The translations under genes were made by a program, and so were the position numbers. From the NCBI GenBank assembly GCA_035651755.1, contig DASRFA010000049.1, forward strand, positions 43,863 to 107,862: a stretch of 64,000 nt of DNA, given 5' to 3'. The stretch comes from DASRFA01 sp035651755. GTDB taxonomy: Bacteria > Desulfobacterota > Binatia > UBA12015. The notes under the pieces were generated by a model, which ran no database searches, had not been told where the DNA came from, and saw only the letters and a list, made by a program, of their open reading frames with translations. This document shows positions 42,271 to 50,356 of the stretch, piece by piece (position 1 is the first letter of the stretch; each line of letters begins with the position of its first letter).

Positions 42271-43920
42271 ATGCTGACGATCGACGACGTCGCGGCGATC
42301 CCGCTCTTCTCCGAGCTGCCGCCGGCGGAGCTCGAACGGCTCGCGCGCACGTCGGCGGACATCCATCTCGGTCCCGGCGAGTTCGCCGTGCCGGAAGGCG
42401 GCGAGCGCGCGCTGTTCGCGGTGCTGACCGGCAGGATCGAGGTCGTGAAGACGATCGACGGGATCGAGCGCCGCCTCGGCTTTCGGCTTCCCGGCACGAT
42501 CTTCGGGGAGGTCCCGATGGCGCTGGGGACGCCGTTCCCCGGCGGATACCGCGCGCTCGAGCCGTCGCGCGTGATGCGGATCGATCCGCAGCACTACTAC
42601 GCGGTCGCAGCAGCCTCGCAGGAGGTCTCGCTCAAGGTCAGCGCGCTCGCGCGCGAGCGGATCGGGGGGCTCCAGAGCATCGCGGCGGAGCCGCCCGGGC
42701 CGCGCGTGGTCGTCGTGGGACACCGCTGGGACGCGGCCTGCAGCGACGTCCGGAGGTTTCTCGCGCGCAACCAGATCTCGCTCCAGTGGCTGTTGCCGGA
42801 TTCGCCGGAGCTCGCCCACGCTTGGGAAGGGCCTCTTCCCGCGGATGCGGATCTCCCGGTGCTCCGGCTGGCGGACGGCGCGGTCGTCGCGCGGCCCGGC
42901 GTGCGCGAGCTCGCCGTTCGCCTCGGACTCGCGACCAGCGCCCGCGAGCGCGAGTACGACGTCGCGGTCGTCGGCGGCGGCCCGGCGGGCCTCGCCGCCG
43001 CCGTGTACGGCGCGTCGGAAGGCCTGCGCACGATCGTCGTCGAGCGCGAGGCGCCGGGCGGACAGGCCGGGACGTCGGCGCGCATCGAGAACTATCTCGG
43101 ATTCCCGGGCGGCGTCTCGGGCGACGAGCTCGCGAGCCGCGCCCTCCAGCAGGCGCGGCGCCTCGGCGCCGAGATCCTGGTCACGCGCTCCGTCGATCGC
43201 ATCGATCCAGCGACGCGCGCGCTGTTCCTCGACGGCGGAGACGCCCTGCGCGCCCGGACGCTGATCCTCGCGACCGGCGTCGCGTGGCGGCGCCTCGCGG
43301 TCGACGGGCTCGATCGGCTGATCGGGAAGGGCGTCTCCTACGGAGCGGCGCGCGGCGAGATGGGCGCGACGCACGGCCTCGACGTCCACCTCGTCGGCGC
43401 CGGCAACTCGGCCGGCCAGGCCGCGCTCCACTGCGCCAACCACGCTCGTCGGGTGACCCTCCTCGTCCGCGGCGCATCGCTCGACGGGAGCATGTCGCAC
43501 TACTTGACGGAGAAGCTCCGGGCGAGGTCGAACGTCGAGCTCCGACCATCGTCGGAGGTGCATGCCGTCCACGGCGACGCCCACCTGACCGCGATCGACG
43601 TCCGCGACACCCGAACGGGCGAGGTCAGCCGCCATCCGAGCGACGGGCTCTTCGTCTTCATCGGCGCCGACGCGGAGACCGGATGGCTGCCGCCGGAGAT
43701 CGCGCGCGACGCGCGCGGATACGTCCTCACGGGAGAGGATCTGAGGAAAGCCGGCCGCTGGTCGCATCGGCGCGATCCCTACCTCCTCGAGACCAGCGTC
43801 CCCGGCGTGTTCGCGTGCGGCGACGTGCGGCTGAGCCCCGTCAAGCGAGTGGCCTCGGCGGTCGGCGAAGGCAGCATGGCGATCGCGCTCGTCCGGCAGT
43901 TCCTCGCGAACGAGGGATGA
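42271..43920 (+). CDS. Cyclic-nucleotide-domain / thioredoxin-reductase-like fusion without CxxC
   Basis: A 549-residue fusion. Residues 1-125 form a cNMP-binding beta-barrel (FSELPPAELERLART, LFAVLTGRIEVV, FGEVPMALG), 145-215 a thioredoxin/glutaredoxin-like segment (VVVVGHRWDAACSDVRRFL), and 230-549 the FAD/NADPH core of thioredoxin reductase (VAVVGGGPAGLAAAVYGASEG, EAPGGQAGTSARIENYLGF, LVGAGNSAGQAALH, GVFACGDVRLSPVKRVASAVGEG). The redox site that should read CATC is SYGAAR (356-361), so it cannot reduce disulfides classically and may transfer electrons elsewhere or be a sensor. cNMP binding would regulate it. No operon partner is obvious downstream. Confidence 0.88.
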   Translation: MLTIDDVAAIPLFSELPPAELERLARTSADIHLGPGEFAVPEGGERALFAVLTGRIEVVKTIDGIERRLGFRLPGTIFGEVPMALGTPFPGGYRALEPSRVMRIDPQHYYAVAAASQEVSLKVSALARERIGGLQSIAAEPPGPRVVVVGHRWDAACSDVRRFLARNQISLQWLLPDSPELAHAWEGPLPADADLPVLRLADGAVVARPGVRELAVRLGLATSAREREYDVAVVGGGPAGLAAAVYGASEGLRTIVVEREAPGGQAGTSARIENYLGFPGGVSGDELASRALQQARRLGAEILVTRSVDRIDPATRALFLDGGDALRARTLILATGVAWRRLAVDGLDRLIGKGVSYGAARGEMGATHGLDVHLVGAGNSAGQAALHCANHARRVTLLVRGASLDGSMSHYLTEKLRARSNVELRPSSEVHAVHGDAHLTAIDVRDTRTGEVSRHPSDGLFVFIGADAETGWLPPEIARDARGYVLTGEDLRKAGRWSHRRDPYLLETSVPGVFACGDVRLSPVKRVASAVGEGSMAIALVRQFLANEG

Positions 43921-43951
43921 CGGGCGGCCCGCCGGCTTCCGACCCGGGCTT

Positions 43952-44065
43952 TCAGCGCTCCTTCAGGAGGCGCAGCAGATCGGCATCGAACTGGTGCGGG
44001 TTCTGGAGGAACGCGAAGTGGCTCACGTGCGGCTCGATCAGGAGGCCGCTGTTCGGGGTCGTCGG
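43952..44065 (-). pseudogene. C-terminal fragment of an alpha/beta hydrolase
   Basis: The minus strand reads LLIEPHVSHFAFLQNPHQFD then ADLLRLLKER and a stop at 43952. This is the end of an alpha/beta hydrolase, with the catalytic His in 'HVSHF' and the last helix. No upstream hydrolase sequence remains: the SGNH hydrolase stop is at 44077. It is therefore a remnant of a lost gene. Confidence 0.5.
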
Positions 44066-44076
44066 TCTGCCGGGCC

Positions 44077-44961
44077 CTACGGCGTTCGCGCGGCCGCTTC
44101 GGAGCGCCGCCGCTTCTCGAGCGCTGCCGCGACCGCCCTTTCCGTCGGAGGTCCCATCACCGCATAGCCGGCCGCATTGGGGTGCAGGCCGTCGTTGGTG
44201 AGCGCCTTCCGGAGCTGCCCCGCGTCGTCGCGCATGGCGGCGTTGTAGTCGAGAAGTACGTATCCCCGCTCGCGCGCCACGCGAGCGATGCGTTGGTTCA
44301 GCTCGTCGATCTGCCGGAGCGGGCGTTCCGCGGTCTGCACGATCGTCGTCCCGTCGCTCGACTTCGCACAGTCGCACACCGGCAGCACCGTGCCGAGGAC
44401 GACTGCGATGCCGTTCGCGTGGGCGAGCTCGGCCATGCTGCGCAGGTTGCTTTCGATCGCGTCGAGCGTCGTTCGTCCGCCGTTCCCCGCGATGTCGTTG
44501 GTGCCGGCCAGGATGACCACGACCTCCGGACGCAGAGCGACGACGTCCTGCCTGAACCGGAGCAACATCTGGGCGCTCGTCTGGCCGCCGATTCCGCGGT
44601 TGACGAACGGCTTGCCCGGGAAGAACCCGTCCGATTCCGGGCTCGACCAGCGGTCGAAGATCGAGTCGCCGATGAGGACCACGCGGTGCTCGCCCTTCGC
44701 CGGCGGGGCGAGCGCGGCGTTCGCGGCGGCATAGCGGTCGAGGCGAGCGAAGTCGCTCGCGACGTACGTCAGGCAGGCGGCTCGCTCGTCGGCCTTCGAG
44801 TACGACATGCACGCCTTCGGCCACACGGGCAGAAGCGGCTCTGGCGGGCTCGCGTACTGTCCTGGAAAGCTCGTCGGACGCGGCGCCGCGACCGGCGTCT
44901 CCGCATGCGCGGAGACGGCGAGCACCAGGACGATCGCGGCATGGCGGAGCCGGATGACCAT
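44077..44961 (-). CDS. Secreted SGNH/GDSL hydrolase
   Basis: A 294-residue protein with a signal peptide (LRHAAIVLVLAVSAHAE). The SGNH blocks are visible: Ser in VLIGDSIFDRW, Gly in GIGGQTSAQ, Asn in LAGTNDIAG and Asp/His in NDGLHPNAAGYAVMG. This is the lipase/acyl-esterase type that removes acyl or acetyl groups from carbohydrates or lipids. The pattern RFRQDVVALRPEVVVILAG matches platelet-activating-factor acetylhydrolase-like members. ATG 44961 is 46 bp from the divergent GT39-like gene, so they share a short promoter region. Two Cys pairs near residues 51-62 may be disulfide-linked. Confidence 0.88.
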   Translation of the reverse strand: MVIRLRHAAIVLVLAVSAHAETPVAAPRPTSFPGQYASPPEPLLPVWPKACMSYSKADERAACLTYVASDFARLDRYAAANAALAPPAKGEHRVVLIGDSIFDRWSSPESDGFFPGKPFVNRGIGGQTSAQMLLRFRQDVVALRPEVVVILAGTNDIAGNGGRTTLDAIESNLRSMAELAHANGIAVVLGTVLPVCDCAKSSDGTTIVQTAERPLRQIDELNQRIARVARERGYVLLDYNAAMRDDAGQLRKALTNDGLHPNAAGYAVMGPPTERAVAAALEKRRRSEAAARTP

Positions 44962-45007
44962 CCGGCCCGACCATACGCGGCGGTCGCGCGCGCCGCACGC
45001 CGCGTCT

Positions 45008-46771
45008 ATGGTGTCGCGCGTGGCGAGGCCGTCGCCGGCAGCGAGCATCGCAGGCGCGCATTCGCGACGGCTCGCCCTCTTCGCGGTGCTCGCATTCGCG
45101 CTCGCCCTCCGCCTCGCGAACCTCTGGTGGATGAGCCGGCTGCCGCTGGTCACGGAGCAGGTCCGCTGGCCGGAAGGCGACATGGCCTTCTACTACGCGT
45201 GGTCGGGGAAGATCCTCGACGGGGACGTCCTCGGCCGGGACACGCCGCATCCGTACACGCAGTGGATGCGGGCGATCGCTCCCCAGGGGACGTGGGAGCG
45301 CTGGTGGGGCGGCCGGCAGGTGTTCCACAACGCGCCGCTGTATCCGTATCTCCTCGCGGGCTTCCGGCTCGTGTTCGGCGACGGATTTCGCGCGATCGCG
45401 ATCGCGCAGCTCGCGATCGGACTCGCCGGCGTCGCGGTCGCGTTCGCGATCGCCGATCGCGTGTTCGGTCGCGTCGCGGCGGTCGCGGCCGGGCTCACGG
45501 CCTCGCTCTTCGGACCGATGCTGCTCTACGAGTCGTTCGCTCTGCGGGACGGGCTCGCTGCGACGACCGCCCTCGGGGTCGTGTGGGCTCTCGTGCGAGC
45601 CGAGGGCGGTCGCGGTTGGTGGCTCGCCGGGCTCTCGTTCGGGGTCGCGCTTCTCGCGCGCGAGAACATGGTCGCGTTCCTGCCGTTCGTCGCCGGCTGG
45701 CTCGCATGGGTTCATCGGGGTCGCCGGGCGCTGCTCGCCGCAAGCGCGGGGAAATTCGCCGCGGGCGTCGTGCTCGCGCTGCTTCCGCTCGTCGCCCGGA
45801 ACGTCGCGGTCGGCGTGCGGCCGTGGGCGCTGTCGCCGCAGGGAATCCAGGCGCTCGCGCTCGGACACGTCGCCGACGGCAGCCCGGCACTTCTCGAGGT
45901 GACGCCCGACGTCGCGCGCGTCCTGACGGCGGCGGACGGAAGCCTGATCGACGTCCTCCGGCAGATCTGGAGCACCTATGCGGGCGACTGGCGAGCCCTC
46001 GCGGCTCACGAGGCGATGCGCCTCGCCGCGATCGTGTCGAGCTTCGAGGGCATGGACAACGTGAGCTGGTACTACCTGCGCGACCGCTCGCCGATCCTGG
46101 ACTTGACCCTTCCGTTTCACGTCGTGCTTGCGCTCGGCGTCGTCGGGCTGATCGTCGAGCGCGGATCCGGCGCGCGACAGGGGCCGCTCCGGCTCTTCCT
46201 CGCGTTCTCGGTGCTTTCGCTCATGGTGACGCCGGTGCTGGGCCGCTACCGGCTGCCGATCGCGCTGGTGCTCGCGATCTATTGCGGCGCGGCGATCGCG
46301 TGGGCGGCATCGCAGCTCGCGCGTCGACGGTGGCTCCCGGTCGCCGCGGCTTGCGTCACGGCCATCGCGATCGTCGGCGCATCGCAGCGCATGCTCGCCC
46401 GTCTCGAGACGCGGATGCGGTATCGATCGGTCGACTTCGGGATCAGCGCGCAGCGATTCTTCGAGCGCGGCGACCGCGCGGAGGCGATCGCGGAGCTCCG
46501 ATCGGGATTGCGGGCGGCGTATCGCGGCCCGGACCAGACGACGTTGCCGAAGGGATTCGACCTGCTCGCGCGGGCGTATGCGATCCACGCGTACCAGTCG
46601 GGCCGGGCCGACGAGGCGGCCGGCGAGCTGTCCGATCTCGCGTCCGACTTCCCGGCAGATCCCGGGATCCAGGAGCTGCTCGGCCTTCTCTATCGCGACG
46701 GGCTCGGCCGGAGCGACGAAGCGGAGCGCCACCTGGCGGAGGCGCGGCGCCTCCGAAGCTCGTCGCCGTAG
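45008..46771 (+). CDS. GT39-like membrane glycosyltransferase with TPR-like tail
   Basis: A 587-residue protein with about ten hydrophobic segments (ALFAVLAFALALRLANLWW, AIAIAQLAIGLAGVAVAFAI, GVVLALLPLVARNV and others). The early acidic pair EGDMAFYYAW matches the loop of ArnT/PMT-type enzymes, which use polyprenyl-phosphate sugars at the outer face of the inner membrane. Residues after about 490 are soluble with TPR-like helices (RFFERGDRAEAIAELRSGLR, DLLARAYAIHAYQSGRADEA). Start is ATG 45008. The gene ends before a strong hairpin at 46786-46821. It could glycosylate a protein or lipid of the surface. Confidence 0.82.
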   Translation: MVSRVARPSPAASIAGAHSRRLALFAVLAFALALRLANLWWMSRLPLVTEQVRWPEGDMAFYYAWSGKILDGDVLGRDTPHPYTQWMRAIAPQGTWERWWGGRQVFHNAPLYPYLLAGFRLVFGDGFRAIAIAQLAIGLAGVAVAFAIADRVFGRVAAVAAGLTASLFGPMLLYESFALRDGLAATTALGVVWALVRAEGGRGWWLAGLSFGVALLARENMVAFLPFVAGWLAWVHRGRRALLAASAGKFAAGVVLALLPLVARNVAVGVRPWALSPQGIQALALGHVADGSPALLEVTPDVARVLTAADGSLIDVLRQIWSTYAGDWRALAAHEAMRLAAIVSSFEGMDNVSWYYLRDRSPILDLTLPFHVVLALGVVGLIVERGSGARQGPLRLFLAFSVLSLMVTPVLGRYRLPIALVLAIYCGAAIAWAASQLARRRWLPVAAACVTAIAIVGASQRMLARLETRMRYRSVDFGISAQRFFERGDRAEAIAELRSGLRAAYRGPDQTTLPKGFDLLARAYAIHAYQSGRADEAAGELSDLASDFPADPGIQELLGLLYRDGLGRSDEAERHLAEARRLRSSSP

Positions 46772-46785
46772 GACGTCGCAACATC

Positions 46786-46821
46786 GGGCGAGCCGGATCG
46801 CGCGGACGATCCGGCTCGCCC
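46786..46821. terminator. Bidirectional terminator hairpin between convergent genes
   Basis: GGGCGAGCCGGATCG (46786-46800) and CGATCCGGCTCGCCC (46807-46821) pair perfectly over 15 bp around CGCGGA, in the 59-bp gap between convergent genes. Confidence 0.8.
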
Positions 46822-46830
46822 TCTCGATCG

Positions 46831-47826
46831 CTACTGGACGGCGACGAAGTCGGTGAACTCCATCTCGTACGCCTCCGCGCTCGCGTCGAAGCTCGCGGTG
46901 AAGTGGGTCGGGTACGCGGTCGACCGGCCGAAGGCCGCCGGAACCGGTATGTCGAAATCGAAGTCCGGGGTCCCCATGAGGAACTCCTTCGTGACCATCG
47001 GCTCGAGGAACGTGAGACCGCCGTCCCAGAAGCCGATCAGGAAGGTGGCGCTGAACTTCGCGTCGACCGCCGCGTACTCCGGCGACCTCGGGTCGATCGC
47101 GTGCTGGCCCATCTCCGGAACACAGCCCGGGGGCAGCGCGTATCCCGGCGGCATGCGGTCCGGGCTCGGCTGCACCGGGTTCGCGCAATCGACGGCGAGG
47201 ACGTCGCTCACCGGCACGGTGTAGAAGTGGAAGTCGTAGTGCGGGCGCCCGTAGATGTTCTCGGGCTCGTGGCCGCTCGGGTTCCAGTGCAGCTCGAGGT
47301 GGTCGAAGACGGTCTGCTCGCGCACCACGTCGGGGAACTTCAGCACGGCGACCGCGCCGGCCGGGCCGTCGCCGCTGCCGTGCGGCGCACCGCCACCGCC
47401 GTCCGCGCTTGCGCTTGCGCTCGCGAGGCTCGCGCGCTGGTGTCCGCAACCTGCCGCGGCCGCCGTGCCCGCCGGCGCCACCGGCGCGTTCGCGATCGCA
47501 GCGAACGGCATCGTCATCCCGACCGCCTCGAGCGATCCGTCGGCTGCGAGCCGTGCCCACAGCGACACCGGCCCGCCGAACAGCTCCTGCGTGTCACCGG
47601 CGACGACGGTCGTCTCGCTCGCGCCGCCGCCGTCGCCACCGCTCCCGCCGCCGCCGCATCCGGCCGCGACGGCCAGCGCGGTTCCCGCAACCAGACACCC
47701 TCGCAGCGCGATCCGCATCCGCCGGCTCGCCCGGCGTTCGCGCGGCGATCGGTTCGCCGGCGCGGCGCCGGGCCGCGTTGCAGCGTCCGGCGAGTCGTTC
47801 CCATCGAAATCGAAATGCGAGCTCAT
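46831..47826 (-). CDS. DUF5602-like (TTHB210-like) protein, probably lipid-anchored
   Basis: A 331-residue protein. A second possible start, MRIALRGCLVAGTALAVAAG followed by CGGGG, would be a clean lipoprotein signal; ATG 47826 adds 36 hydrophilic residues. The core LELHWNPSGHEPENIYGRPH and DFHFYTVPVSD is the His-rich stretch of DUF5602 proteins, and DAKFSATFLIGFWDGGLTFLEPMV follows. The family may bind metal through its His residues; function is unknown. It is coupled to the TetR gene by ATGA (47823-47826), so expression is likely repressed by that regulator. A Gly/Ser-rich linker follows the lipobox. Confidence 0.75.
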   Translation of the reverse strand: MSSHFDFDGNDSPDAATRPGAAPANRSPRERRASRRMRIALRGCLVAGTALAVAAGCGGGGSGGDGGGASETTVVAGDTQELFGGPVSLWARLAADGSLEAVGMTMPFAAIANAPVAPAGTAAAAGCGHQRASLASASASADGGGGAPHGSGDGPAGAVAVLKFPDVVREQTVFDHLELHWNPSGHEPENIYGRPHYDFHFYTVPVSDVLAVDCANPVQPSPDRMPPGYALPPGCVPEMGQHAIDPRSPEYAAVDAKFSATFLIGFWDGGLTFLEPMVTKEFLMGTPDFDFDIPVPAAFGRSTAYPTHFTASFDASAEAYEMEFTDFVAVQ

Positions 47827-48530
47827 CGCTTGTTTCCTTTCGTCGGTCGTTCTTTGGGATTGGCCGGCTGCGGCGCGCGGAAGAGCGGCGGCAGCGGGGC
47901 CGAAGGGTCGAGGAGCTGCGGCTCGCGCACGAAGCGGTCGGCGACCGCCTGCGCGGCCGCGAGCGCCGTGCGCGTGATCTGCTCGCGCGGCAGGTGCCAG
48001 AACTCGTGCATCACCCGCCATGCCAACGGGTTGCTCAGGATCTCGAACGTCGCGGCGACGGCGTCCCGGCGCTCCTCGGGAAGGCGTGCCAGGACGTCCG
48101 CGAAGATCGCGCGCACGTAGTTGGAGTAGTCGAGGCCGCTCCGGAGCGGCGTGACCGCGAAGACGTGGAAGAGGCTCGGGTCCGCGCAGAGAGCCTCGTG
48201 GGTCCGCGCGAGCTGGGCGGCGGCCCCGGGCAGATCGACCGCGGGCACTCCGTCGGTGATCCGAGCCATGGTCGCCATGGCGACGGCGCTCAGCAGGTCG
48301 CTGGTCTCGGGGAAGTGCCGGTAGACCGTCCGGGTCGCGACGCCGGCGCGCGCGCCGACGTCGGCGTAGGACAGGTCCTCCGGAAGCACCCCTTCCTTCA
48401 CGAGCTCGGTCGCGGCCGCGACGATGCGGGACGTCGTCCGCTCGGCCTCGGCCCGGCGACCGGCCCCGTCGTAGGCGCGCTTGCGGGAGGGCCGCTTTGG
48501 CCGCCGGGATCTCGTCGCTCCGCGATTCAT
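47823..48530 (-). CDS. TetR-family transcriptional regulator
   Basis: A 235-residue regulator with the N-terminal HTH TTSRIVAAATELVKEGV, then LSYADVGARAGVATRTVYRH and FPETSDLLSAVAMAT; the C-terminal ligand-binding part runs from about 90 to 200. Its first codons lie inside the left arm of the 34-bp palindrome at 48521-48554, a typical autorepressor layout. It forms an operon with the DUF5602-like gene (4-bp overlap). The C-terminus is Lys-, Arg- and Pro-rich. Confidence 0.88.
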   Translation of the reverse strand: MNRGATRSRRPKRPSRKRAYDGAGRRAEAERTTSRIVAAATELVKEGVLPEDLSYADVGARAGVATRTVYRHFPETSDLLSAVAMATMARITDGVPAVDLPGAAAQLARTHEALCADPSLFHVFAVTPLRSGLDYSNYVRAIFADVLARLPEERRDAVAATFEILSNPLAWRVMHEFWHLPREQITRTALAAAQAVADRFVREPQLLDPSAPLPPLFRAPQPANPKERPTKGNKR

Positions 48531-48554
48531 GTCACGCTTATGACATGAATCGCG
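48521..48554. promoter_or_regulatory. 34-bp TetR operator O1 over the TetR start
   Basis: Left arm CGCGATTCATGTCA (48521-48534), spacer CGCTTA, right arm TGACATGAATCGCG (48541-48554): 14-bp arms without mismatch. The TetR start codon lies in the left arm. Confidence 0.75.
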
Positions 48555-48582
48555 ATTTCGTGTCAATAGCGAGACATGAAAT
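48555..48582. promoter_or_regulatory. Second operator O2, 31 bp from O1
   Basis: ATTTCGTGTC (48555-48564) and GACATGAAAT (48573-48582) match at nine of ten positions and share the TGTC/GACA core of O1. Centre-to-centre distance is 31 bp, about three turns, so two dimers could bind on one face. Confidence 0.6.
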
Positions 48583-48662
48583 TCCACCGCTCCCGCGATG
48601 GGCCCCCGATCGCACTCGAGTCGGGTTGATCCCGTTGACATGGCGCCGGCAGGGCAGTACTC

Positions 48663-48688
48663 GGTCGGCCGTTCTAGAACGGTCGACC
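48663..48688. promoter_or_regulatory. 26-bp near-perfect palindrome upstream of the aromatic operon
   Basis: GGTCGGCCGTTCT (48663-48675) and AGAACGGTCGACC (48676-48688) match at 12 of 13 positions; the core CCGTTCTAGAACGG is perfect. It lies 51 bp before the extradiol dioxygenase start, and a TetR gene is second in that operon. Confidence 0.65.
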
Positions 48689-48739
48689 AAGATGCAACGC
48701 GGCTCGTCCGTGGCGACGAGCGATGGAGGCACGCCTCGC

Positions 48740-49624
48740 ATGAGTGCCGTCTCGCGACTCGGCTACCTCGGCTTCGAGGTGAGTGACGTCCCGGCGTGGG
48801 AACGCCTGCTCGTCGACGTTCTCGGGCTCGCCGTCTCGGAGCGCCGGACGGACGGCGGCGTCGCGCTCCGCGTCGACGAGCGAGCGCAGCGCATCGTTCT
48901 CCACCCGGGCCCTCGCGACGACGTGCTCCACGTCGGGTTCGAGCTGGACGACGAGGCGTCTCTCGACCGCCTCGGCGCGGAGCTCGCGGCTGCCGGGGTC
49001 CGGTCGGTGCAGGCGCCGGACCAGCTCGCCCGCGCGCGACGCGTGCGGCGCCTGTGGGAGACCGAGGACCCCAACGGCGTGCCGATCGAGCTCTTCTGCG
49101 GGCCGGAGGTGGCGCGCGAGCCGTTCCGCTCCGAGCTCGTGCCGTCCGGGTTCGTCACGGGCGCCGAGGGGCTCGGTCACGTCGTGCTGGGGACGACCGA
49201 CGCCGCCGCCACCGAGCGGTTCTACTGCGACCGGCTCGGGATGCGCCTCTCCGATCGCATCGTCGCGGAGATGGCTCCCGGCTTCTCGCTCCGGATCACG
49301 TTCCTGCACGCGAATCCACGCCACCACACGGTCGCGTTCGCGGAAGCGCCGCTCCCCAAGCGCATGCACCACTTCATGCTCGAGGTCGGCGCGATGGACG
49401 ACGTCGGGACGGCGTACGATCGCTGCCTCGCCGCCGGCGTGCCGATCGCGAACGGACTCGGCGTCCATCCCAACGACCGGATGTTCTCGTTCTACGCGCG
49501 GACGCCGTCCGGGCTCGACCTCGAGCTCGGGTGGGGTGGACGCAAGATCGACGACGCGACCTGGCAGACCACAACCTACGACCGGACGAGCGTCTGGGGG
49601 CATCGCCGGCCGACGGCCGCGTGA
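48740..49624 (+). CDS. Type I extradiol dioxygenase (2,3-dihydroxybiphenyl dioxygenase-like)
   Basis: A 294-residue two-domain VOC protein that cleaves a catechol ring next to the hydroxyls. Metal ligands fall at H147 (GLGHVVLG), H211 (RMHHFMLEV) and E262 (GLDLELGWG), essentially the numbering of BphC (146, 210, 260), and H195/H196 (NPRHHTVAF) and Y252 match its active-site His and Tyr. ATG 48740 has GGAGG 10 bp upstream; ATG 48692 would lengthen it. First gene of the operon with TetR, Rieske alpha, Rieske beta and SDR. Substrate is likely a bicyclic or substituted catechol. Confidence 0.92.
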   Translation: MSAVSRLGYLGFEVSDVPAWERLLVDVLGLAVSERRTDGGVALRVDERAQRIVLHPGPRDDVLHVGFELDDEASLDRLGAELAAAGVRSVQAPDQLARARRVRRLWETEDPNGVPIELFCGPEVAREPFRSELVPSGFVTGAEGLGHVVLGTTDAAATERFYCDRLGMRLSDRIVAEMAPGFSLRITFLHANPRHHTVAFAEAPLPKRMHHFMLEVGAMDDVGTAYDRCLAAGVPIANGLGVHPNDRMFSFYARTPSGLDLELGWGGRKIDDATWQTTTYDRTSVWGHRRPTAA

Positions 49625-49626
49625 GC

Positions 49627-50325
49627 ATGAGGGCCATCCGACCGCTCGCGACCCGAGACGCGAACGCGGCGCGCAGCGGCGCCCGCCGTCTGTCGCGCCG
49701 CGAGCAGCTCGGCGTCGAGTCGAGACGGCGCATCATCGACGCCGCGGCCGCGCTCATGGCCGAGCGCGGCTTCGCGGGGACGAGCATCGCGGCGGTGAGC
49801 CAGCGCTCGGGCCTTCCGTCCGGGTCGATCTACTGGCACTTCGACAGCAAGGAAACGTTGCTCGCGGCGGTCGTGGAGGAAGGCGCGCGGCGGTGGTTCG
49901 GTGCCCTGCCGCGCATCGATCGCCTCCTGAAGGATCCGGCCCGGCGCACCGCGGCCCTGTTCGAAGCGATCGACGCGTCTCTCGAATCCCATCCGGAGTT
50001 CCTGCGGCTGCTCCTCCTGATCGCGCTGGAGCGCCGGGACGTCGACCCGACTTCGCTCGCCGTCATCCGACGCGTGCGAGCCCGCGCGCTCGCGAGTATC
50101 CGGAAGATGCTGCTCGTGCTCCTCGAGCCGCTCGGGCCGCGAGACGCGGACCACATCGCCGACGAGTTCGCACGCCTCGTGCTCGTGGTCGCGGACGGAT
50201 CGTTCGTGGCGCAGCACATCGATCCGGAGCAGGCGGACGTCCGCCGCTCGTTCGGCCTCTTGCGGCGCGCGCTCACCGCGCTCGTCCGCGAGATGGACGT
50301 CGCCCCGCGCCGGAATCGGCGATGA
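49627..50325 (+). CDS. TetR-family regulator within the aromatic-oxidation operon
   Basis: A 232-residue regulator: SRRRIIDAAAALMAERGFAG, then TSIAAVSQRSGLPSGSIYWHF and DSKETLLAAVVEEGARRWFG. An in-frame GTG at 49621 overlaps the previous stop as GTGA, so the start may be there. It lies between the extradiol and Rieske genes and probably represses the operon through the palindrome at 48663-48688 until an aromatic effector binds its C-terminal domain (about residues 90-220). The N-terminus has a basic leader typical of DNA-contacting tails. Confidence 0.88.
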   Translation: MRAIRPLATRDANAARSGARRLSRREQLGVESRRRIIDAAAALMAERGFAGTSIAAVSQRSGLPSGSIYWHFDSKETLLAAVVEEGARRWFGALPRIDRLLKDPARRTAALFEAIDASLESHPEFLRLLLLIALERRDVDPTSLAVIRRVRARALASIRKMLLVLLEPLGPRDADHIADEFARLVLVVADGSFVAQHIDPEQADVRRSFGLLRRALTALVREMDVAPRRNRR

Positions 50326-50356
50326 ACGGGGCGTTGCCGTTGGAGGGAATCACCGC

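Noticed and set aside
43952..47560. 1202-codon minus-strand frame
   Set aside because: It runs across the SGNH hydrolase in another frame and opposite the GT39-like gene; only the last 38 codons show similarity and those are given as a fragment.
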